Positions 1 to 6,562 of a stretch of DNA of 14,683 bases are shown here, in pieces. The stretch spans positions 1 through 14,683 of the forward strand of contig JAGLYJ010000025.1 of the NCBI GenBank assembly GCA_023132365.1. Direction: 5' to 3'. A program made the translations under genes and the position numbers. The notes under the pieces were generated by a model that saw nothing but the letters and a program-made list of their open reading frames with translations, did not search any database and was not told the origin of the DNA. Numbering within the stretch: position 1 is the first letter of the stretch; each line of letters starts with the position of its first letter. Source of the DNA: Mycoplasmatota bacterium. Lineage in GTDB: Bacteria; Bacillota_I; Bacilli_A; Izemoplasmatales; Hujiaoplasmataceae.

Positions 1-188
1 GCATTGCTTGTTTCAAATGATAAATTAATCATACCAACTTGTGGACCATTTCCATGTGCCAAAATAACTTCATTTCCAGCTTTTACAAGTTCAACAATTG
101 GTTTTACTGCATGTTTAACTTTTTGAATTTGTTCTTGTGGATTTTTTCCTAATGCATTTCCACCTAAAGCAACTACGATAGTTTTCAT
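1..188 (-). CDS. arcC: Carbamate kinase, N-terminal part (cut by window edge)
   Basis: Carbamate kinase makes ATP from carbamoyl phosphate and ADP, the last energy-yielding step of the arginine deiminase route, in the cytoplasm. Only the first 62 codons are present. They read MKTIVVALGGNALGK at the start, with the family's N-terminal VVALGGNAL nucleotide/phosphate-binding segment, and AHGNGPQVGM near residues 44-53, also a family signature. The start ATG (188-186) overlaps the TGA stop of arcB by four bases (ATGA), so translation is probably coupled to arcB. The rest of the gene lies outside the window. The family call is secure from the two motifs. The pathway role is inferred from the arcB neighbour. 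Confidence 0.93.
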   Translation of the reverse strand, partial: MKTIVVALGGNALGKNPQEQIQKVKHAVKPIVELVKAGNEVILAHGNGPQVGMINLSFETSN

Positions 189-1186
189 TTAGGATCCCTC
201 ATCGTTACATACATAACTGCTTTGATAGTATGTAATCTATTTTCTGCTTCATCAAATACTACAGATTGTTCTGATTCAAAAACTTCCTCAGTAACTTCCA
301 AAGCTTCAACTCCAAATTTTGTGAATAGCTCTTGTCCTATTTTTGTTTTTGTATTATGAAATGCTGGTAAACAGTGCATAAAGATTGCAGTTTCCTTAGC
401 GTTATTCATTAATGTTTTATTTATTTGGTAAGGCATTAATTGTTTAATTCTTTGATTCCAAACTTCATCAGGTTCTCCCATCGATACCCATACATCTGTA
501 TAAAGAACATCTGCATTTTTAGATCCTTCAACAACATCTTCAGTGAAATTTATAGTAGCTCCAGATTCTTTCGCAAGAAGCTTACATTGATCAATCAATT
601 CTTGATTTGGCCAAAGTTCCTTTGGTGCACAAGCTGTAAAATTCATACCCATTTTAGCTGCACCTATCATCAAACTATTACCCATGTTATTTCTAGCATC
701 TCCGAAATAAGAAAAATTAATACCATCTAAATGCCCGAACTTTTCAATTATAGTCATAAAATCAGCCAATATTTGTGTAGGGTGATAAAGATCAGTTAAA
801 CCGTTCCAAACTGGAACTCCTGAATATTCTCCTAAAATCTCAACTGTTTCTTGCTTATAGCCTCTATATTCTATACCATCATACATTCTACCTAAAACTC
901 TAGCAGTATCTTTGATACTTTCTTTTTTACCCATTTGTGATCCAGTTGGTCCTAAATAAGTAACCATCATACCTAAATCATTTGCTCCAACTTGGAAAGC
1001 ACATCTTGTTCTAGTAGAATCTTTTTCAAAAAGAAGTACTACATTTTTCCCCTTTAAAGGTCTGCATTCAATGTTTGCTTTTTTCTTAGCTTTAAGCTTA
1101 GCAGCTACATAAAGTAAATCTTGAATTTCCTCTTTAGAATAGTTTAATAAAGTTATGAAATTTCTGCCATAAAAATTGTTTTTCAC
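185..1186 (-). CDS. arcB: Ornithine carbamoyltransferase (probably catabolic)
   Basis: This enzyme interconverts ornithine plus carbamoyl phosphate with citrulline plus phosphate. It is cytoplasmic and normally a trimer or larger. The 333-residue length is typical. Visible motifs are STRTR at 57-61 (carbamoyl phosphate binding), HPTQ at 135-138, the ornithine loop SMGE at 235-238, and HCLPAF at 271-276. The SMG loop favours ornithine over putrescine as substrate. The start is GTG (1186-1184), chosen because AGGAGG lies six bases upstream. arcC follows with an ATGA overlap, which argues for the catabolic (arginine deiminase) role, although arcA is not in the window. A cre-like operator and an extended -10 lie upstream. 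An anabolic argF role is the alternative. Confidence 0.94.
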   Translation of the reverse strand: MKNNFYGRNFITLLNYSKEEIQDLLYVAAKLKAKKKANIECRPLKGKNVVLLFEKDSTRTRCAFQVGANDLGMMVTYLGPTGSQMGKKESIKDTARVLGRMYDGIEYRGYKQETVEILGEYSGVPVWNGLTDLYHPTQILADFMTIIEKFGHLDGINFSYFGDARNNMGNSLMIGAAKMGMNFTACAPKELWPNQELIDQCKLLAKESGATINFTEDVVEGSKNADVLYTDVWVSMGEPDEVWNQRIKQLMPYQINKTLMNNAKETAIFMHCLPAFHNTKTKIGQELFTKFGVEALEVTEEVFESEQSVVFDEAENRLHTIKAVMYVTMRDPK

Positions 1187-1264
1187 AATATTCCTCCTAA
1201 TATATTTTTATAAAATTATATTTTATAAGTTACCATAAAAAAATGCGATTTATTCACCACTAGA

Positions 1265-1287
1265 ATTATAACATTAAAGCGCTTACA
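1265..1287 (-). promoter_or_regulatory. arcBC promoter (extended -10) with abutting cre (CcpA) site
   Basis: On the minus strand TGTTATAAT (1273-1265) is a perfect extended -10. Directly upstream, TGTAAGCGCTTTAA (1287-1274) matches the CcpA operator consensus TGWNANCGNTNWCA with one mismatch and has the palindromic core AAGCGCTT. A site here fills the -35/-10 spacer, so bound CcpA should block RNA polymerase. The -35 itself is poor, as is usual for extended -10 promoters. A CcpA-type regulator is encoded at 12876-13883. Binding is inferred. Confidence 0.68.
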
Positions 1288-1341
1288 AATATACACCAAT
1301 TTTATGAAAATTGTGTGATTGTAAAAAAAAATACAAATCAA

Positions 1342-1371
1342 TTATGATTTCAAACTCATGTATTGTATAAT
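1342..1371 (+). promoter_or_regulatory. Probable promoter of the OsmC-family gene
   Basis: TATAAT at 1366-1371 is a perfect -10. The best -35, TTATGA at 1342-1347, lies 18 bases upstream and is weak. The start codon is 23 bases downstream of the -10, leaving room for GAGGTGA at 1381-1387. Confidence 0.45.
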
Positions 1372-1394
1372 CATATGTATGAGGTGATAATTAT

Positions 1395-1790
1395 ATGGCA
1401 TTAGATACTATAACACAAGTATGGGATGATAAATTTGTAGGTGAGATGAAGACACCTAGTGGAACAATAAAAATTGGCGACGCTGAGGGTGGTATGTACC
1501 CTTACCACTTGTTCTTTGGAGCTGTAGGATCTTGCTTCTACTCAACATTCTTATCAATTGCAAAGAAGAAGAGATTATCTTTTGATAAAGCAGTTCTTGA
1601 AGTTTCAGGACATAAAGAAACCGGTAAAGAGAACAACTTAATAGAACAAATTACAATGAAACTAATAATTACTAAGCCTTCTAATGAAAAAGCACTCATG
1701 AAAAGTGCTGAATTAGGAACTAAATTTTGTTCTATACACGAGTTGTTAAGCAAGACAACGAATATTGATTTAATTCTTGAATTTGAGTAA
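1395..1790 (+). CDS. OsmC/Ohr-family thiol-dependent redox protein
   Basis: OsmC/Ohr proteins are cytoplasmic homodimers; characterised members reduce organic hydroperoxides using two cysteines. The 131-residue product has both cysteines in the family positions: Cys47 in GAVGSCFYSTFLS, on the central helix, and Cys112 in GTKFCSIHELL. The rest has the usual N-terminal sheet, two-helix, C-terminal sheet layout. The ATG is preceded by GAGGTGA seven bases away. It is a single-gene unit, divergent from arcB and closed by a terminator at 1806-1834. It is shorter than Ohr proper and closer to the general OsmC-like group, so the substrate (peroxide or other sulfur compound) is not settled by sequence. 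Confidence 0.85.
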   Translation: MALDTITQVWDDKFVGEMKTPSGTIKIGDAEGGMYPYHLFFGAVGSCFYSTFLSIAKKKRLSFDKAVLEVSGHKETGKENNLIEQITMKLIITKPSNEKALMKSAELGTKFCSIHELLSKTTNIDLILEFE

Positions 1791-1805
1791 ACATAGATTT
1801 TTATG

Positions 1806-1834
1806 AAAAGTGCAATTTAGATTTGCATTTTTTA
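1806..1834 (+). terminator. Intrinsic terminator after the OsmC-family gene
   Basis: Arms AAAAGTGCAA (1806-1815) and TTGCATTTTT (1823-1832) pair over ten positions with one G-U, around a seven-base loop. The distal arm runs into the T-tract. Confidence 0.7.
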
Positions 1835-2213
1835 TTCATTTAAATAGGTAAAAGAGAAAAGGATAATTAGAAAATTTACAATGAATAGAAAATGAAAATT
1901 TGTTGCAGCAATAATAAAAATATATATCTATCTAGAAGTAAATGGATTAGATGATTTAACTCTGGACAATATTAATTGTAAAAAACAGGAACTCTAAAAA
2001 ATGGTGTTAGTCTGACTATTAATGTTCCTAATGAGGATTTTCATATCATTGTTGTCTATGATAAAATGTTTTAACATAAGTTCTTCACTAAATTATGTGT
2101 GCGTAGTGGAGAGAATAATGTTTTTTTAAATACAAAAGCCAAGTATTATCCTTTCAGGGGGGAATCCTTTTGTAATTTACTAAAATAATTAAGCACATAA
2201 CGAGGGGTCGGGG
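1835..2213. other. Gene-free stretch: decayed frame plus possible structured leader
   Basis: The 423 bases between the OsmC gene and the MFS gene hold no intact gene. Besides the terminator and the decayed frame, there is a hairpin, TCTTCACTA (2082-2090) with TAGTGGAGA (2104-2112), nine pairs with one G-U. It is followed nine bases later by a T7 run (2121-2127). A seven-base direct repeat ATCCTTT occurs at 2148-2154 and 2164-2170, with a G6 run (2157-2162) between the copies. The hairpin could end the decayed gene or belong to a leader of the transporter. No clear promoter for the transporter was found. Confidence 0.35.
1896..2074 (+). pseudogene. Decayed reading frame, unrecognised family
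   Basis: Two overlapping stretches read like protein but in different frames. Frame one, 1896-1997, ends in ...EVNGLDDLTLDNINCKKQEL then TAA. Frame two continues as KNGVSLTINVPNEDFHII then VVYDKMF and TAA at 2072-2074. A one-base change in the A6 run at 1996-2001 would join them. The amino-acid composition (alternating hydrophobic and polar, D/N turns) looks coding rather than random AT-rich DNA. There is no good start codon or ribosome site, so this seems a C-terminal remnant. I do not recognise the family. Chance reading frames remain possible. Confidence 0.3.
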
Positions 2214-3542
2214 ATGAAAAAATTATTTAAAAACAGGAACTATTTTCTGTTGTTTCAGGGAAGTTTAGTTTCAGCGATTGGTACAAGCCTATACAGCTTT
2301 GCTGCTGGACTATATGTACAAGATTTATTTGGCGAAGATGGCGGAGCAGTATATTTAAGTTTGTTTGTAGCTATTAGTATTATTGTTCAAGTTATATTTA
2401 GTCCAATAGCTGGGCTCATCGCGGATAAATGGAATAAAATAAGAATACTGTATATTACGGATTTTGTAAGAGCTTTATTATTCTTTGCGACATTGTATAT
2501 ACTATCTTTAGGATTCGAAAAAGAAATTCTAATATGGTTACTACTGGGAGTTACAGCTTTAGCAAGTTTAAACCAAGCATTCTTTGGTCCAGCAGCTACA
2601 GCAGTAATACCTGAAGTTGTAGGTGAAGATATGATCCAAGCAGCTAATGGGGCTAATAGTATTATCGGAAGTGTCCAAGGTATATTTGGTATAATCGGAG
2701 GGATGTTCCTCTATGCATTAGTTGGATTTGAAATTGCAGTTTTGATAAATGCAATTAGTTTTATTTTTAGTGCTTTTAGTGAAATGTTTATTAGAACACA
2801 TTTCAAAAAGACAAAAGAAAAGCCTATTGAAGCGCAACATTTCCTTTCTGATATTAAATTTGGATTTAAGTACTTATTTTCAAAAGAAGGCTTATTTACT
2901 TTAATGATGTTTAGTTTAGTATTAAACTTCTGTTTTACACCATTGTTTAGTGTTGGAATTCCATATTTATTCAGAACCGAGTTAGCTAGAACACCTTTTG
3001 AATTAGGTGCAACGGAGATTGTGTTTAGTATTTCAATGCTCATCGCCGGTATTTTAGTCGGCGGAATGACAATTAAAAATTTAAATAAAACTGTTAGAAA
3101 AGGTATTATATATTTATCTGGAGCATTTATTTTCACTTCAATGATTATGGTTTTAATATCATATAATATTATAGGGTATTGGTTATTTTATGCTTTATTT
3201 ATAATAGCTAATATTTTGTTGGCTTTTACTATGATGTATACAAATATACCTATAAATACAGGCTTAATGAAGGCAATCGAACCAAATGTAAGAGGTAGAG
3301 TATTTGCTACTATATCTGCTTTATCAATGGGAGCTATACCACTTTCTGTTATAGCGGGTGGATTTATTATTAATCAAGCAAGTGTTGCTTTACTTGGTAT
3401 TATTTGTAGTGGTATTTTAATCATAACAATTTTTATTATGTTAAGAAATAAAAAAATACCAATTTTGCTTAATGGAATCGATGCAGATGCAAAGAAAGCT
3501 GCTCGGTTAGCTGAACTTAATAAATTACAAGAAACTGCATAA
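2214..3542 (+). CDS. MFS transporter, drug-efflux type (MefA-like group)
   Basis: A 442-residue membrane protein with about twelve hydrophobic segments, of the MFS_3/MefA-like proton-antiporter group, which exports small lipophilic compounds such as antibiotics. The start YFLLFQGSLVSAIGTSLY resembles the opening of macrolide-efflux proteins. Motif A in the loop after helix 2 is GLIADKWNKIR at 67-77. The C-terminal 28 residues form a charged cytoplasmic tail (ADAKKAARLAELNKL). The ATG has GAGGGG six bases upstream, inside an unusually G-rich patch for this genome. It is a single-gene unit, ended by the strong terminator at 3546-3577. The substrate cannot be read from sequence. Confidence 0.82.
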   Translation: MKKLFKNRNYFLLFQGSLVSAIGTSLYSFAAGLYVQDLFGEDGGAVYLSLFVAISIIVQVIFSPIAGLIADKWNKIRILYITDFVRALLFFATLYILSLGFEKEILIWLLLGVTALASLNQAFFGPAATAVIPEVVGEDMIQAANGANSIIGSVQGIFGIIGGMFLYALVGFEIAVLINAISFIFSAFSEMFIRTHFKKTKEKPIEAQHFLSDIKFGFKYLFSKEGLFTLMMFSLVLNFCFTPLFSVGIPYLFRTELARTPFELGATEIVFSISMLIAGILVGGMTIKNLNKTVRKGIIYLSGAFIFTSMIMVLISYNIIGYWLFYALFIIANILLAFTMMYTNIPINTGLMKAIEPNVRGRVFATISALSMGAIPLSVIAGGFIINQASVALLGIICSGILIITIFIMLRNKKIPILLNGIDADAKKAARLAELNKLQETA

Positions 3543-3545
3543 TAA

Positions 3546-3577
3546 AAAGTCTTCCAATTGGAAGACTTTATTTTTTT
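3546..3577. terminator. Bidirectional terminator between convergent genes
   Basis: A perfect 24-base palindrome, AAAGTCTTCCAA/TTGGAAGACTTT (3546-3569), has a T-tract on the plus side (3571-3577). On the minus side the run of A at 3544-3548 gives a T-tract. It serves the MFS gene (plus) and the endonuclease gene (minus), whose stop codon (3578-3576) touches the plus-side T-tract. Confidence 0.9.
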
Positions 3578-4742
3578 AATTCCAAATTAAATTAACAAAT
3601 TCAGGATAATCGATGAATGGATTTTTGTTTCCTTGATAATCATATATTATTTCATTCCTATTTCTCTCAAATTCATCAACGGGATCTGATTCATGCCATT
3701 CAAGCAAGACTGAGAATAATCCCATTTCTAAATAGCTTGGCGTAGTATCAACTAAAGATAATTCATCATACATCACTATCATATAAAATAATATTCTTGC
3801 GACATCGCCTTTTACTTCATTTGGTGGTGCATAAGACAAAGTAGTTGTGATATCATCAAAATACTTATTACCACGAGATGAATTTGTACCAGGATCTGCT
3901 GGTTTTAAATTATGAAGATCTGAGGCTGTATTAGTTGAACTATTCGATGCTTCATCAGGAAGTAGAGATTGTGGCCAAACATGTTCTCTATTCCAAGTTG
4001 CTCCTAAGTCCCAAGTCTCATCAACAGATAATTGTGTATAAACTAAAATTACATTATCTGGATTGTTTGGGTCAGCATCTGTCTCATCTAGAATATAACG
4101 TGCATCACCATAACTTACTCCGTCAAAACCATTGTTAACGATTGTTCTTAATTGTAGAAATAAATTACTTCCATTTAAATCAGTTGCACTTAAATAGTAA
4201 TTCGGTAAATTAACTTCGATTAAAAAAGAGGTTTCATAATCATTATAATTAATATATACTTGTTTGTTTCCATAAGTTCTCATACTTACTTGACTTACAG
4301 TATATTCACTTGATTGTAAATCAACAGTAGTTTGATTTCCTGAATCTATAAATGAAACAACCATACCAGTTAAATTTATAGTATCATACACTTCGTATAC
4401 TGTTTTTGTTGGAGAAGTAACTTCTAACCTTGAACCATCTGCATAAGTAGTAGTTGTAACAGTTTGAGTTGTAGTTGTTGCAGTTGTTGTAATAGGTTCG
4501 GTAGTTGTAGATGTTACTGTAGTAATAGGTTCAGTAGTAGTTTCTTGAGTAGTAATAATCGTAACTGTTGTTTCTACAGCTGTAGTAGCTTCCTCAGTTG
4601 TAGTAGGTTCTGCAGTTGTAGTAGTTGAGATTGTTGTGGGGTCCTCAGTAAATATTGAAGTTAAATTATCGCAAGAAGCAACAGAAAATGTTACAAACAT
4701 TGCAATGAATATAATTAATATTTTTTTAAAATAGTGACTCAT
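3576..4742 (-). CDS. Lipoprotein endonuclease I (EndA/NucM family) with Thr-rich stalk and Ig-like domain
   Basis: A predicted surface lipoprotein nuclease of 388 residues. Residues 5-23 form a signal peptide ending in the lipobox VASC, with Cys24 the lipidated residue. Residues 36-99 are a Thr/Glu-rich low-complexity stalk. Residues about 105-178 look like a Big_3-type bacterial Ig-like domain (TKTVYEVYDTINLTGMVV). The catalytic domain, about 185-388, has the endonuclease I signatures: REHVWPQS at 252-259 (beta-beta-alpha metal motif, His254 the likely general base), DLHNLKP at 275-281, R290 and N292, and a closing RNEIIYDYQGNKNPFID segment from 362. Family members cut DNA and sometimes RNA non-specifically outside the cell. 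The gene follows the antiporter gene by 16 bases, so the two are probably cotranscribed. The start has AAAGGA eight bases upstream. Confidence 0.9.
   Translation of the reverse strand: MSHYFKKILIIFIAMFVTFSVASCDNLTSIFTEDPTTISTTTTAEPTTTEEATTAVETTVTIITTQETTTEPITTVTSTTTEPITTTATTTTQTVTTTTYADGSRLEVTSPTKTVYEVYDTINLTGMVVSFIDSGNQTTVDLQSSEYTVSQVSMRTYGNKQVYINYNDYETSFLIEVNLPNYYLSATDLNGSNLFLQLRTIVNNGFDGVSYGDARYILDETDADPNNPDNVILVYTQLSVDETWDLGATWNREHVWPQSLLPDEASNSSTNTASDLHNLKPADPGTNSSRGNKYFDDITTTLSYAPPNEVKGDVARILFYMIVMYDELSLVDTTPSYLEMGLFSVLLEWHESDPVDEFERNRNEIIYDYQGNKNPFIDYPEFVNLIWN
4489..4538 (-). repeat. 33-bp imperfect repeat in the Thr-rich stalk
   Basis: GTAATAGGTTCGGTAGT (4489-4505) recurs as GTAATAGGTTCAGTAGT (4522-4538), exactly 33 bases away and in frame. 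It encodes TTTEPITT twice (residues 68-75 and 79-86). This suggests growth of the stalk by duplication of an 11-residue unit. Confidence 0.7.
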
Positions 4743-4758
4743 ACAGGTATTCCTTTCG

Positions 4759-5946
4759 TTAAACAGTGGTTTCTGTTGTAAGTAATTTTTTATTTAATCG
4801 ATCCATTCCAATTGCACCTAAAGGAGCTGAAATGAAGATTGATAATACTGAAATTGTCAATATTAAACTACCAGCTGGCATTCCTAGTGCTAAAGGTATA
4901 GCACCTATGGCTGCTTGAACCGTAGCTTTTGGTAAGTAAGAAATACAAGTAAATAGTTTTTCCTTACTATTAAGATTTGTTTTTGAAACAGATAATATAA
5001 CAGCTATCATACGTACTGATAGTGATGCAAACACTAAGGCTACAGCTAATAAACCTGCGGTTTTTAGAACTGAAACTTCAACAACTGCACCAACTAATAC
5101 AAACAGCATTAATTCAGCTGCTACCCAAATTTTAGAAAATTTTACAGTTAATCTTTTAGCTAAAATCGGATAAGTTTTAAGAATTGTTCCAGCTAAAGCA
5201 ATTACAGCTAATAATCCAGATATTGTAAAGTAGTCAACAATTAAGTCTTCAAATACCATGAGGAAGAAGGCTAAACCAAAGACGACTAATACTTTGACAG
5301 TATCTCTCATATGAATTTTCTTAAATACTTTTACCAAAACTAATCCTATTAATATTCCCAAGATTAAACTTGTAATTATACTTACAGGAAGCAATACTAT
5401 TGATAAAGCATTAAATGTATTTGTTTGATAAATTCCTAAGAAGATTGTAAACATAACGATACAATAGATGTCATCAATTGACGATCCCGCTAATATTAAT
5501 TGTGGTATTTGCTTATTTGTACCAAGTTTTTTCTCTATATAACCAATCATTCTAGGTACAACGACTGCTGGAGAAACCGCAGCTACGATACTACCTAAAA
5601 TAAAACCTTCTATTAAACTGATATCAAAAATCAAAGGTGATACAAAACCGATAAATAATATTTCCACAGTTGCTGGAATAAAACTAAGAAGTATAGCTGG
5701 TCTTCCAACTTTTTTTAAATCATTCAAATCTAATGTAAGGCCAACCCTTAACAAGATAACAATTAATGCAATCTCTCGTAAATCAGCTGAGATGATAATT
5801 ATATTAGGATCAATTAGATTTAGTACTGATGGACCTAAGACAATTCCAGCAATAATAAATGCAATTAAACCGGGTATTTTAAGTTTAATAAATATGGCAT
5901 TTAATGATAAACTAATTAATAGAATTAAACCTATACTTAATAACAT
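4759..5946 (-). CDS. Cation:proton antiporter (CPA superfamily)
   Basis: A 395-residue polytopic membrane protein of the sodium/hydrogen exchanger fold, expected to swap Na+ or K+ for H+ across the cell membrane. It opens with the family pattern NAIFIKLKIPGLIAFIIAGI. The ion-binding core has SPAVVVPRM at 125-133 and SSIDD at 155-159. The two adjacent Asp resemble the electrogenic double-Asp type. A late helix carries YLPKATVQAAIGAIP at 337-351, with the family's conserved basic residue. There is no C-terminal NAD- or TrkA-type domain, so it is a bare transporter. The ATG has AGGAG seven bases upstream. The gene is first in a two-gene unit with the endonuclease. Ion preference is not decided. 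Confidence 0.86.
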   Translation of the reverse strand: MLLSIGLILLISLSLNAIFIKLKIPGLIAFIIAGIVLGPSVLNLIDPNIIIISADLREIALIVILLRVGLTLDLNDLKKVGRPAILLSFIPATVEILFIGFVSPLIFDISLIEGFILGSIVAAVSPAVVVPRMIGYIEKKLGTNKQIPQLILAGSSIDDIYCIVMFTIFLGIYQTNTFNALSIVLLPVSIITSLILGILIGLVLVKVFKKIHMRDTVKVLVVFGLAFFLMVFEDLIVDYFTISGLLAVIALAGTILKTYPILAKRLTVKFSKIWVAAELMLFVLVGAVVEVSVLKTAGLLAVALVFASLSVRMIAVILSVSKTNLNSKEKLFTCISYLPKATVQAAIGAIPLALGMPAGSLILTISVLSIFISAPLGAIGMDRLNKKLLTTETTV

Positions 5947-5977
5947 GTTACATCTCCTGACTTTTCTAGTACATATT

Positions 5978-6007
5978 ATTATATTAGAACTAATATATTA
6001 ATGTCAA
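5978..6007 (-). promoter_or_regulatory. Antiporter-nuclease promoter with palindromic operator in the spacer
   Basis: On the minus strand TTGACA (6007-6002) and TATAAT (5983-5978) are both perfect consensus, with an 18-base spacer. The spacer contains an inverted repeat with eight-base arms, TATATTAG-AA-CTAATATA (5980-5997), overlapping the edge of the -10. Such a site between the two boxes is a typical repressor operator. The repressor is unknown; MarR-like dimers bind sites of about this size. Confidence 0.75.
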
Positions 6008-6076
6008 GTGTTATTATGCCTTTATCTAAAATGATTTCTTATAATTTAACCAAATCAAAATTGCCTTTGAATAAAT

Positions 6077-6109
6077 TAAAAAACATGTCTCATATTAGAA
6101 ACATGTTTT
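6077..6109 (-). terminator. Terminator of the thioredoxin-like gene
   Basis: Read on the minus strand, AAAACATGT (6109-6101) pairs with ACATGTTTT (6088-6080) around a 12-base loop and is followed by more T residues (to 6077). It lies 18 bases beyond the stop codon. Confidence 0.72.
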
Positions 6110-6126
6110 CATATTATAATCTTAAA

Positions 6127-6441
6127 CTAATTATCTAAGTAGATACTGAATAAACGTTCAATCTTATCAAAATCAATAAACCTAGATTCTCTTAACATTT
6201 CTTGATTATGACTAAATACAAGAATAGTTGGTACTGAAAAAACTAAATGCTGTCCAGAAAACATTACAATATCTTCTAAATAAATTTGATAAGCTGGAAT
6301 TGTTGGATATTTTTTCATAAAAACACTTAATTTATCTGTTAAAGGTTTGCAAACTGCGCAGGTTTTTGTTTTTGCAATAATTACTACTAAATCTTGTTTA
6401 ACTATATTCTCAAACTCTTCATAAGTATATATATTCTTCAT
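6127..6441 (-). CDS. Small thioredoxin-like protein
   Basis: A 104-residue cytoplasmic protein of thioredoxin length. It has a CxxC centre, CAVC at 28-31, after the strand LVVIIAKTKT, and a cis-proline signature SVPTILVF (Pro71). The canonical WCGPC is replaced by TCAVC, so redox potential and partners probably differ from housekeeping thioredoxin. Members with such centres act as accessory disulfide reductases. The ATG has GAGGTGA close upstream. A -10-like TATAAT lies at 6470-6465 on the minus strand. It is a single-gene unit, divergent from the symporter gene and closed by its own terminator. The physiological substrate is unknown. Confidence 0.8.
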   Translation of the reverse strand: MKNIYTYEEFENIVKQDLVVIIAKTKTCAVCKPLTDKLSVFMKKYPTIPAYQIYLEDIVMFSGQHLVFSVPTILVFSHNQEMLRESRFIDFDKIERLFSIYLDN

Positions 6442-6518
6442 ATTTCACCTCTTAATACAGAAATATTATACAATAAAACATAAGAATCACTATAACATAT
6501 GTTTTTTTTTATTAAACT

Positions 6519-6527
6519 TGATATAAT
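6519..6527 (+). promoter_or_regulatory. Extended -10 promoter of the GPH symporter gene
   Basis: TGATATAAT at 6519-6527 is a perfect extended -10. The -35 region is a T-rich run without a clear hexamer. The expected transcript start (about 6534) lies on the TTG at 6533, so that codon cannot be the translation start. A palindrome AACATATGTT (6494-6503) lies near the -35 position. Confidence 0.6.
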
Positions 6528-6562
6528 TATTTTTGATAATACTAGATTTAGAAGGAGACACA

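Noticed and set aside
440..730. Plus-strand open frame of 96 codons
   Set aside because: It lies wholly antisense to arcB, which has complete motifs, and has no ribosome site.
2118..2129. Three-codon leader peptide ATG-TTT-TTT-TAA as a gene
   Set aside because: Too short to support as a coding feature; mentioned only as part of the possible leader.
2711..3136. Minus-strand open frame of 141 codons
   Set aside because: Antisense to the MFS transporter; its hydrophobic content mirrors the helices on the other strand.
6533..6562. TTG start giving ten extra residues on the symporter
   Set aside because: The TTG sits at the expected transcript start, and AAGGAG is spaced for the ATG at 6563.
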